A DNA stretch of 7,742 nucleotides from Gemmatimonadales bacterium. GTDB taxonomy: Bacteria; Gemmatimonadota; Gemmatimonadetes; Gemmatimonadales; GWC2-71-9. Location of the stretch: NCBI GenBank assembly GCA_004525055.1, contig SPDF01000059.1, forward strand, positions 1 to 7,742. The letters are read 5' to 3'. Positions 1-5,933 of this stretch are shown one piece after another (positions within the stretch are counted from its first letter, which is position 1; each line of letters starts with the position of its first letter). The notes beneath the pieces were generated by a model, which was not told the origin of the DNA, searched no databases, and was given only the letters and a program-made list of their open reading frames with translations. Made by a program: the position numbers and the translations under genes.

Positions 1-386
1 GCGTAGTCGAGGGCCGCGGCAACTTCAGAGGCAATCCGCACCGCATCGGCCACCGGGAGCTGCTTTTCGCGGCTGATCCGGTCGCGCACCGTCTCCCCCT
101 CGACATACGGCATCACATAGAAGAGGAAGCTGTCGGCCTCGCCGCTGTCGAAGAGCGGCAGGATATGCGGGTGCTGGAGGTTGGCGGTAGTGGTGATTTC
201 AGTGAGGAACCGTTCGGCGCCAATGACCGCCGCCAATTCGGGACGCAGCACCTTGACCGCCACTTGGCGGTTGTGCTTGATGTCCTGGGCCAGATAGACG
301 GTGGCCATGCCGCCCTCGCCCAGCTCGCGCTCGAGCCGGTAGCGGTCGGAGAGGGCCTCGGTGAGGCGGGGCAGTGCGTCAGTCAT
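1..386 (-). CDS. Gene D: PknB-like Ser/Thr kinase, N-terminal fragment (cut by window edge)
   Basis: Only the first 128 residues are inside the window; the frame runs open off the left edge. They form the N-lobe and early C-lobe of a Hanks-type kinase. The glycine-rich loop is at residues 23-30 (GEGGMATV), the ATP-anchoring lysine is K45 in VAVK, and the helix-C glutamate is E63. The hinge (YVMPYVEGETV) is at about 90-100. The catalytic HRD loop would follow just outside. By eye 14 of 128 residues differ from gene B, so it is a paralogue but more distant than B and C are from each other. The ATG at 386-384 is preferred because MTDALPRLTEAL matches the start of gene B and a GGAG site sits six bases upstream. 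By analogy the missing part should hold the rest of the kinase, one membrane helix and a propeller; that is inference. Unlike its neighbours it does not overlap the preceding gene. Confidence 0.93.
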   Translation of the reverse strand, partial: MTDALPRLTEALSDRYRLERELGEGGMATVYLAQDIKHNRQVAVKVLRPELAAVIGAERFLTEITTTANLQHPHILPLFDSGEADSFLFYVMPYVEGETVRDRISREKQLPVADAVRIASEVAAALDY

Positions 387-392
387 TAGGTA

Positions 393-396
393 CTCC
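393..396 (-). promoter_or_regulatory. Ribosome binding site of gene D
   Basis: Read on the minus strand this is GGAG, six bases before the ATG at 386-384. It supports that start and indicates independent initiation for gene D, in contrast to the stop-start overlaps of genes B and C. Confidence 0.7.
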
Positions 397-408
397 GGAC
401 AAGCATTT

Positions 409-494
409 TGTCATTGCGAGGCCACGGAGTGGCCGAAGCAATCTGGCTTGAGATTGCTTCGTCGGCCCCTGTCGGGGGCCTCCTCGCAATGACA
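409..494. repeat. 86-base cloverleaf-like palindromic repeat (TCATTGCGAG type)
   Basis: An outer stem pairs 409-421 (TGTCATTGCGAGG) with 482-494. Inside are three back-to-back hairpins: GGCCAC 420-425 with GTGGCC 429-434; GAAGCAATCT 435-444 with AGATTGCTTC 451-460; GGCCCC 464-469 with GGGGCC 475-480. All arms pair perfectly as written, although the outer stem and the first hairpin compete for 420-421. From memory, elements with TCATTGCGAGG and GAAGCAATCT blocks are dispersed in the genomes of many unrelated bacteria, so this is probably a mobile or REP/MITE-like repeat. It lies in the only intergenic gap, between gene C and gene D, and ends 22 bases before the gene D start. A role in transcript processing or termination is possible but not shown. 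Confidence 0.8.
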
Positions 495-513
495 GAAAGA
501 ATCAGATGAACAT

Positions 514-567
514 CTTCGCGCCTCCGCGTGAACTGCCTTTAACGCAAAGACGCGAAGAGACGCAAAG
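514..567. repeat. Short-repeat element of ACGCRAAG units
   Basis: Three eight-base units ACGC(A/G)AAG start at 542, 550 and 560. CTTCGCG at 514-520 is the inverted partner of CGCGAAG at 551-557. Between them is the string CTGCCTTTAACGCAAAG. From memory, TTAACGCAAAGNCGC-type strings recur in intergenic regions of many bacterial genomes; a genome-wide count would show whether that holds here. No protein-coding signal is evident. Confidence 0.6.
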
Positions 568-570
568 AAA

Positions 571-600
571 CCTGGACCCCGACTTTCGCCGGGGTGACGG
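571..600. repeat. Palindromic repeat, GGACCCCG...CGGGGTGACG type
   Basis: CCCCG at 577-581 pairs with CGGGG at 590-594 around an eight-base loop (ACTTTCGC), flanked by CCTGGA on the left and TGACGG on the right. The layout CTGGAYYCCGRCTTTCGCCGGRRTGACGG resembles the widespread bacterial intergenic repeat whose core is a C-rich/G-rich stem around CTTTCGC. It lies 55 bases downstream of the gene C stop. A transcript of gene C would fold this stem, but no run of U follows it, so it is at best a weak terminator. Confidence 0.6.
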
Positions 601-654
601 CCGGGGATCTTTCGCTCACATCAGAATACGGTCAAAGCGAGGCGAGGGCCAGCG

Positions 655-3255
655 TCATCTTCCCGCCATCAACCCCTTGAGGTTCTGCAGGTACACCACC
701 TCGGCCTGCTGCCCCGGCGTACCTTGCCGGACAAAGACAAACGACTTCCCGTCTGGGAAGACGTCGTAGTTCCGGTGCGGGGTGGAGAACTCGTACCGGC
801 CGACGCTGAACAACTCGGTACGCGACTGCACCCGTCCGCCCACGATCGCGGCCGATACCAGTTTCGGTTCCGCGCCACCCCCCGCCCGGTAGAACAGCTC
901 CTTCCCGTCGCGCGACCAGGTCGGTTCCGTCCCTCCGTTCGGCGATACCTGCACCTTGGAGCCCAGGCCGGGCCAGGCGCGGAGATACACCTCCATCCGG
1001 CCCGATTCATCCGACTGGTAGGCGAGCCACCCTTCGTCGGGGGAGAGCGCGGGCCATCCCTCGGAATAGCGTGTCCCCAGCAGAGTGTCGAGTGACCCCG
1101 CACCATCGAGCGGGACCGACACGATGTCGAAGGCCGAGCCCTCGATGACGACGCCGATGCCGGTGCGCTGGTCGCGCGTGATGGAGTGAATTGATAGCTG
1201 TTCTGGTCCCATGAAGACCGAATCCGCCCGTCCACCCTTGTCGAACTTGCGACCGTACTCGCCAATGATCCCGTGCCGGACCACGGCGAAGATCAGGCCG
1301 CTCCCGTCGGGCCACCACTCGGCGTCGTGCGCGGTAGAGTCGAAGCCGAAGCGGGTAAGGATGGAATCGGCGATGTCGAAGAGCCAGACGTCCCGCTCCT
1401 GGTCGGTGAAGTCCAGCGAGATGCGCCGGCCATCGGGCGAAACCCGCGGGTTGTGGTAGGCTCGGTCCGTGCCGAGCAGCACGGTGGACTGACCGGACCG
1501 CGACACGCGCGCGACTGCACGCGACTGGGTCGGGACGTAGGCCAGCCCGCCGGGCGCCACCGTCACTGGGGGTACGAATCCAAGAACGGACAGGGTGGTG
1601 CCGCCCAACGGCACTCCCGGGCCTACCGGCTTCTTGTCGCTCAGATCCCAGGGGGCGCCGAAGAGGGTTCCGTCGGGAAGGACCCAGACGAGCATGCCGT
1701 CGGCGTAGCCGGCCCAGGACACGGTCGCGTCGAGTACCGTCACCCGTCGTCCCGTGGCGGGGTCCACGGCCACGACCGGTCCATTCGGTGGACTCCGCCA
1801 GTACCGGGCGAGCACCCAGCCGTCGGGGAGCACCTGGTCGAGAGCCCAGCTGGTGTTGCCGGTGAAGGAGTCGGGCACGGCGAACTGCGTCAGCGCACCG
1901 TTGGGGGCGAGGGTGGCGAGGTCGCCCTGGGCGGCCACGATGAACTGGTCGGGGCCGACGAATTCGATCCCGGTGAGCCCGGCCCCGCTCTCCAGCGGAA
2001 TGGCAATGGATGCGCCGCCACCGACGGGAATCTTGCGCGCCCCGCCGTTGGCGCCGATGAAGGCGATGGTCTGGCCGTCGGGGGAAAAGCTGATGGAGAA
2101 GGCGTCGTCGGTCCCCTCGATGCGCCGCGCCTGCAGGCCGTCGAGCGGGCGGGTGTAGATGGCGAGCCGATCGCCCTGCCCGATAATGTAGGCCAGCGTC
2201 CGGCCATCAGGCGAGAGGCGGAGGGCAATGGGTGGTGACTCGGCGGGCACCGGCACCGAAAGCCGGAGCGACGGCACCGGGGTCGGGCGAGCCAGCACCT
2301 TGGCGCCGATGCCGAGGCCGGCCGCCAGCGCGACGGCGGCGAGCACCCAGGGGCCGACCGTCGCGAGCGAACCGCGAGGCTTCGCGGTGGCGGGCATTGC
2401 GACGGTCGCCGAGGAGGTGTACTGCCGGTCGGCCAGCGCCTCCGCAAATTCCGCCGCGGTCTTGAACCGGTCGGCCGGCAGCTTCTGCAGCGACGTCAGG
2501 ACGGCGGCCTCGATGTGCAGCGGGATGGTGCTGCGCTGCGGCACCATCGGCCGCGGATTCTCGGTGACGACCCGCGCCACGATGGCCTGCGCAGTGCTGC
2601 CGGTGAACGGCGGATCGCCGGTCAGCATCTCGTAGAGCACGCAGCCGAGCGCGTACACGTCGGAGCGCGCGGTAATCTCCCGCTCCCCCATCGCCTGCTC
2701 GGGGCTCATGTAGTGCGGCGTGCCCAGCGACATGCCGGTCTCGGTCATCCGGGTGCCGGCGGAGCTCACGGCGAGCGCGATGCCGAAGTCGGCCACCAGC
2801 GCGGAGCCGTCGTGCAGCAGGATGTTCTCGGGCTTGATGTCGCGGTGGATGACGCCGTGGCGGTGGGCGTAGTCGAGCGCCGCCGCCACCTCGGTGGTGA
2901 TGCGGACCGCGTCATCCACCGGGAGCTGCTTCTCCCGGCTGATCCGGTCCCGCACCGTCTCGCCTTCCACATACGGCATCACGTAGAAGAGGAAGCCGTC
3001 GGCCTCGCCGCTGTCGAAGAGCGGGAGAATGTGCGGGTGCTGGAGGTTGGCGGTGGTGGTGATCTCGGAGAGGAACCGCTCGGCGCCGATGACCGCGGCG
3101 AGCTCGGGCCGCAGCACCTTGATGGCGACGCGGCGGTTGTGCTTGACGTCCTGTGCGAGGTACACGGTGGCCATGCCGCCCTGGCCGAGCTCGCTCTCGA
3201 TGCGGTAGCGGTCGGCGAGCGCCTCGGTCAGGCGGGGAAGCGGAGAACTGCTCAC
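655..3255 (-). CDS. Gene C: receptor-like Ser/Thr kinase with PD40/TolB-type beta-propeller
   Basis: An 866-residue membrane kinase. The kinase domain spans about 17-275 and keeps every catalytic motif: glycine loop 24-31 (GQGGMATV), K46, helix-C E64, HRD 137-139, K141, N144, DFG 156-158 and SPEQ 184-187. It is an RD kinase with Thr/Ser in the activation segment (165-176), so activation by loop phosphorylation is likely. A single hydrophobic helix at about 300-321 follows a short linker. The rest is a propeller of repeated (S/W/F)PDG turns near 348, 391, 606, 648, 738, 781 and 833, expected to face outside the cytoplasm. There is no peptidase or other C-terminal enzyme domain. The GTG start at 3255-3253 overlaps the gene B stop and has AGGTGG upstream. 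The kinase part is about 95 percent identical to that of gene B. Ligand and substrates are unknown. Confidence 0.95.
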   Translation of the reverse strand: MSSSPLPRLTEALADRYRIESELGQGGMATVYLAQDVKHNRRVAIKVLRPELAAVIGAERFLSEITTTANLQHPHILPLFDSGEADGFLFYVMPYVEGETVRDRISREKQLPVDDAVRITTEVAAALDYAHRHGVIHRDIKPENILLHDGSALVADFGIALAVSSAGTRMTETGMSLGTPHYMSPEQAMGEREITARSDVYALGCVLYEMLTGDPPFTGSTAQAIVARVVTENPRPMVPQRSTIPLHIEAAVLTSLQKLPADRFKTAAEFAEALADRQYTSSATVAMPATAKPRGSLATVGPWVLAAVALAAGLGIGAKVLARPTPVPSLRLSVPVPAESPPIALRLSPDGRTLAYIIGQGDRLAIYTRPLDGLQARRIEGTDDAFSISFSPDGQTIAFIGANGGARKIPVGGGASIAIPLESGAGLTGIEFVGPDQFIVAAQGDLATLAPNGALTQFAVPDSFTGNTSWALDQVLPDGWVLARYWRSPPNGPVVAVDPATGRRVTVLDATVSWAGYADGMLVWVLPDGTLFGAPWDLSDKKPVGPGVPLGGTTLSVLGFVPPVTVAPGGLAYVPTQSRAVARVSRSGQSTVLLGTDRAYHNPRVSPDGRRISLDFTDQERDVWLFDIADSILTRFGFDSTAHDAEWWPDGSGLIFAVVRHGIIGEYGRKFDKGGRADSVFMGPEQLSIHSITRDQRTGIGVVIEGSAFDIVSVPLDGAGSLDTLLGTRYSEGWPALSPDEGWLAYQSDESGRMEVYLRAWPGLGSKVQVSPNGGTEPTWSRDGKELFYRAGGGAEPKLVSAAIVGGRVQSRTELFSVGRYEFSTPHRNYDVFPDGKSFVFVRQGTPGQQAEVVYLQNLKGLMAGR
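2425..3240 (-). repeat. Kinase-domain DNA repeat, copy in gene C
   Basis: Codons 6-277 of gene C align without gaps to codons 5-276 of gene B (5106-5921), with 13 amino-acid differences by eye. DNA is also highly similar, including uninterrupted identical stretches of 39 bases (2428-2466 with 5109-5147) and 41 bases (2819-2859 with 5500-5540). These are direct repeats about 2.7 kb apart, so they can recombine or exchange sequence. Similarity falls sharply at the membrane helix. Confidence 0.9.
3252..3255 (-). promoter_or_regulatory. GTGA stop-start overlap of genes B and C
   Basis: The TGA stop of gene B (3254-3252) lies inside the GTG start of gene C (3255-3253). Together with a modest AGGTGG upstream, this implies re-initiation of ribosomes finishing gene B, hence coupled synthesis of the two kinases. 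Confidence 0.85.
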
Positions 3256-5933
3256 TTGCCACCCACCTTCGCCTTGACCTCGTCGAACCAGTTCTCGACC
3301 AGGATGAAGGTGGTTTGCGCCTCGCTGCCGGCGGTCACCTGGCGCGCCATGATGAACCGCTTGTCATCCGGGGACACGTCGAACGGTGTGTACCACTCGG
3401 CGTTACTGAGGAACAGGCCATTCCCGAGCGTGAAGAGCCTGGAGCGCGCACCGAGCTGGGAGGGACCGGCGGCGGGTACCGCCACCACCATCATGTTGCG
3501 CTCGGCGTCCACGTAGAAGAGCTCCCGGCCGCTGTGGGCCCAGAGCGGGGCCTGCGCGCCGTTGGTTGACACCTGCCACTTCCCGTCGTCGACGTTGGGA
3601 AAGGGGCGGATGTACACCTCGTTCCGTCCGGTTTCGTCGGAGGTGTAGGCCAGCCACTTCCCGTCCGGCGAAAGCGCCGGGGCCGACTCGTCGGCATTCG
3701 AGCTGGAGAGCAGTTCCACCGGGGCGCTGTCCACTCCGGGGCGGAAGGTGAGGATGTTGCGCAGCTTGTTGGTCGCGCTGTTGCCGCCGACCCGGAGCAG
3801 GAGCCACTGGCCGTCCTTGGACCAGGAGCCGTCGAGCAGATTCAGCCCCGGGGTGTCGAGGACCACTTCCTCCTTGCCGGTTCCGTTGGCGGCGCGCTGG
3901 CGCAGGCTGCTGGCGCCGTCCACGATGTAGGTGACGGATTTACCGTCCGGCGTCCACCGCGGGCGCTCCTCGCTGGTGGAGTCGAAGGTGAGCCGCGAGA
4001 GCGGCCCGGCCGGCAGCTCCTTGATCCAGATGTCGTCGCCGGAGTTGGTGTTGAGCCCGATGGCGATCCGCCGGCCGTCGGGGGAAAGCGACCACCCGAC
4101 GTTTCCGTTGGAGATGGAGAGCCGGAAGTTCCAGCTCGAATCGACGACTGTCTCCCGTCCGGTCCGGTCCACCCACACCAGCTCGTGGACTCCGAACTGC
4201 GCGCCGCCGGCACCCGCCTGCATGATGAGGGTCCCGGTCGTACTGAAGGCGAGGTTCGGGATGATGCCGGAGCGGAGCGACAGGTTCTCCAGGACCGGCA
4301 CGGGGGTGCTGCGCACCTCGAGGGTCTTGAGGTCGAACGGCGCGGCGAACATCCCTCCGTCGGCGCGCACATACGCGATCTGCCCGGTGGGGAGGTACCA
4401 GCCCTGCCGCGCCTCGGGAAAGAGCTGCCGCGTCGCACCGGATGTCAGGTCCAGCACCCAGAGGCTGGATCCCCGGCAGAGATTGACGCACAGGGTGAAG
4501 ATGGCCCCCCGCGCCCCAGGGAGCGGCGCCAGGAAGAAGGGCCCCCCTCCCGTGCTGTCAGGCCGCCAGACAATCGTTACGGCTCCACCGGCGTCGGACA
4601 CCCGTCCGAGGGCAAGACCGACCCGGGTATAGAGCAGGGTCCCGTCGTCGAGCCAGGCGGGGGAGGCTCCCCACGATGAATCGGACAGGGTAATCGCCGC
4701 CCCCCCGCCGATCGGGATCTTCTTTAGCTGGTTGGCCTGGGAGAATGCGATCCACTGCCCGTCGGGCGACACCACCGGCGCCCCCGGACTCAAGGTGCCT
4801 GCGAGCGGCACGGCGGTGTACTGGGATCGGTCCTTCACCCAGAGCTGTCCCTGGCCGTCATCGGACGGCCCCTCGTAGACCAGGCGCGAGCCATCGGGAG
4901 AGATGGCAACCGCCCCGTTCGGGGCCTGACCCTCTGGAAACCCGAGTCCGTAGCGTGCCACGGGATGCGGGGGCTCCGGACGGAACCAGCCCCAGAGCGC
5001 CGCGAGGACCGCCACGGCGGCGAGGCCCCAGCCTGCCAGTAAGAGTGGTGAGCGATGGCTGGGCGCATGGACGGCCAGCATGACCGTGGTCTTCGAGGCA
5101 TAGCTCCTGTCGGCCAGCGCCTCCGCAAATTCCGCCGCGGTCTTGAAGCGGTCGGCGGGGAGCTTCTGGAGCGAGGTGAGGACGGCGGCCTCGACGTGCA
5201 CCGGGATCGTCATCCGCTGCGGGAGCATCGGGCGCGGCGTCTCGGTCACCACCCGGGCGACGATGGCCTGCGCGGTGCTGCCGGTGAAGGGCGGGTCCCC
5301 CGTCAGCATTTCGTACAAGACACAGCCGAGGGCATAGACGTCGGAGCGCGCGGTAATCTCCCGTTCCCCCATGGCCTGTTCGGGGCTCATGTAGTGCGGC
5401 GTGCCGAGACTCATGCCGGTCTCGGTCATCCGGGTGCCGGCGGTGCTCACCGCCAGCGCAATGCCGAAGTCCGCCACCAGCGCGGAGCCGTCGTGGAGGA
5501 GGATGTTCTCGGGCTTGATGTCGCGGTGGATGACGCCGTGTCGGTGGGCGTAGTCGAGCGCGGCGGCCACCTCGGTGGTGATTTGTACCGCATCGTCCAC
5601 CGGGAGTTGCTTCTCGCGGCTGATACGGTCCCGTACTGTCTCCCCTTCCACGTACGGCATGACATAGAAGAGAAAGCCGTCGGCCTCCCCGCTGTCATGC
5701 AGCGGCAGGATGTGCGGGTGCTGCAGGTTTGCCGTGGTCTTGATTTCGCTCAGGAACCGCTCGGCCCCGATGACCGCGGCCAGCTCGGGCCGCAGCACCT
5801 TGATGGCGACGCGGCGGTCGTGCTTGATGTCCTGGGCCAGGTACACGGTGGCCATGCCGCCCTGGCCGAGCTCCCGCTCGAGGCGGTAACGGTCGGCCAA
5901 GGCCTCGGTCAGGCGGGGGAGGACGTCGGTCAC
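3252..5933 (-). CDS. Gene B: receptor-like Ser/Thr kinase with PD40/TolB-type beta-propeller
   Basis: An 893-residue protein with the same layout as gene C. Kinase motifs are intact: glycine loop 23-30, K45, E63, HRD 136-138, K140, N143, DFG 155-157 and SPEQ 183-186. One membrane helix lies at about 297-317 (LLLAGWGLAAVAVLAAL). The propeller carries (S/T)PDG-type turns near 345, 389, 617, 661, 755 and 854, and the signature SDETGRNEVYIRPFP at 765-779. C482 and C486 (LCVNLC) are the only cysteines outside the kinase and could form a disulphide if that face is extracytoplasmic. The C-terminus ends in a charged amphipathic tail (ENWFDEVKAKVGGK). The GTG start at 5933-5931 overlaps the gene A stop and sits six bases after a strong GGAGG; MTDVLPRLTEAL matches gene D. 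The role is inferred to be signal-dependent phosphorylation of cytoplasmic proteins; the stimulus is unknown. Confidence 0.95.
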   Translation of the reverse strand: MTDVLPRLTEALADRYRLERELGQGGMATVYLAQDIKHDRRVAIKVLRPELAAVIGAERFLSEIKTTANLQHPHILPLHDSGEADGFLFYVMPYVEGETVRDRISREKQLPVDDAVQITTEVAAALDYAHRHGVIHRDIKPENILLHDGSALVADFGIALAVSTAGTRMTETGMSLGTPHYMSPEQAMGEREITARSDVYALGCVLYEMLTGDPPFTGSTAQAIVARVVTETPRPMLPQRMTIPVHVEAAVLTSLQKLPADRFKTAAEFAEALADRSYASKTTVMLAVHAPSHRSPLLLAGWGLAAVAVLAALWGWFRPEPPHPVARYGLGFPEGQAPNGAVAISPDGSRLVYEGPSDDGQGQLWVKDRSQYTAVPLAGTLSPGAPVVSPDGQWIAFSQANQLKKIPIGGGAAITLSDSSWGASPAWLDDGTLLYTRVGLALGRVSDAGGAVTIVWRPDSTGGGPFFLAPLPGARGAIFTLCVNLCRGSSLWVLDLTSGATRQLFPEARQGWYLPTGQIAYVRADGGMFAAPFDLKTLEVRSTPVPVLENLSLRSGIIPNLAFSTTGTLIMQAGAGGAQFGVHELVWVDRTGRETVVDSSWNFRLSISNGNVGWSLSPDGRRIAIGLNTNSGDDIWIKELPAGPLSRLTFDSTSEERPRWTPDGKSVTYIVDGASSLRQRAANGTGKEEVVLDTPGLNLLDGSWSKDGQWLLLRVGGNSATNKLRNILTFRPGVDSAPVELLSSSNADESAPALSPDGKWLAYTSDETGRNEVYIRPFPNVDDGKWQVSTNGAQAPLWAHSGRELFYVDAERNMMVVAVPAAGPSQLGARSRLFTLGNGLFLSNAEWYTPFDVSPDDKRFIMARQVTAGSEAQTTFILVENWFDEVKAKVGGK
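5106..5921 (-). repeat. Kinase-domain DNA repeat, copy in gene B
   Basis: Direct-repeat partner of 2425-3240 in gene C. The 272 aligned codons differ at 13 residues; most DNA differences are third-position changes, scattered between longer identical tracts. The first 128 codons are also matched by gene D (3-386), with 14 amino-acid differences. Confidence 0.9.
5930..5933 (-). promoter_or_regulatory. GTGA stop-start overlap of genes A and B
   Basis: The TGA stop of gene A (5932-5930) lies inside the GTG start of gene B (5933-5931). This is the same four-base junction as between B and C, and it supports one coupled transcript. Confidence 0.85.

Noticed and set aside
409..494. Cloverleaf fold as a tRNA gene
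   Set aside because: Size and three-hairpin layout are suggestive, but there is no GTTCRANNC T-loop, no D-arm consensus and no seven-base anticodon loop; the inner stems have the wrong lengths.
542..567. CRISPR-like array
   Set aside because: Units are only eight bases with no spacers of constant length, and no cas genes are visible.
577..594. Intrinsic terminator after gene C
   Set aside because: The stem is only five base pairs, and the minus-strand sequence after it (TCCAGGTTTC) lacks a run of T.
607..635. Possible promoter for gene D on the minus strand: TTGACC (635-630), 17 bases, AAAGAT (612-607)
   Set aside because: The -35 box is good, but the -10 box matches TATAAT at only three of six positions and the site is more than 200 bases from the start. 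Promoter consensus in this phylum is uncertain, so it is not listed as a feature.
506..769. Plus-strand frame of 87 codons starting in the gap
   Set aside because: It runs through the repeat elements and into the antisense of gene C; it has no domain and no convincing ribosome binding site.
1273..2238. Long plus-strand open frame (321 codons) opposite gene C
   Set aside because: It is antisense to a clear kinase-propeller gene, is rich in Gly, Val and Glu runs expected from GC-rich complementary codons, and shows no recognisable domain. The same applies to the plus-strand frames at 2515-3516, 5055-6005 and 4185-4679.
655..2300. Propellers as the N-terminal part of an S9 prolyl oligopeptidase
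   Set aside because: The PD40 motifs resemble those of S9 propellers, but no alpha/beta-hydrolase domain or GxSxG nucleophile region follows; the proteins end right after the propeller.
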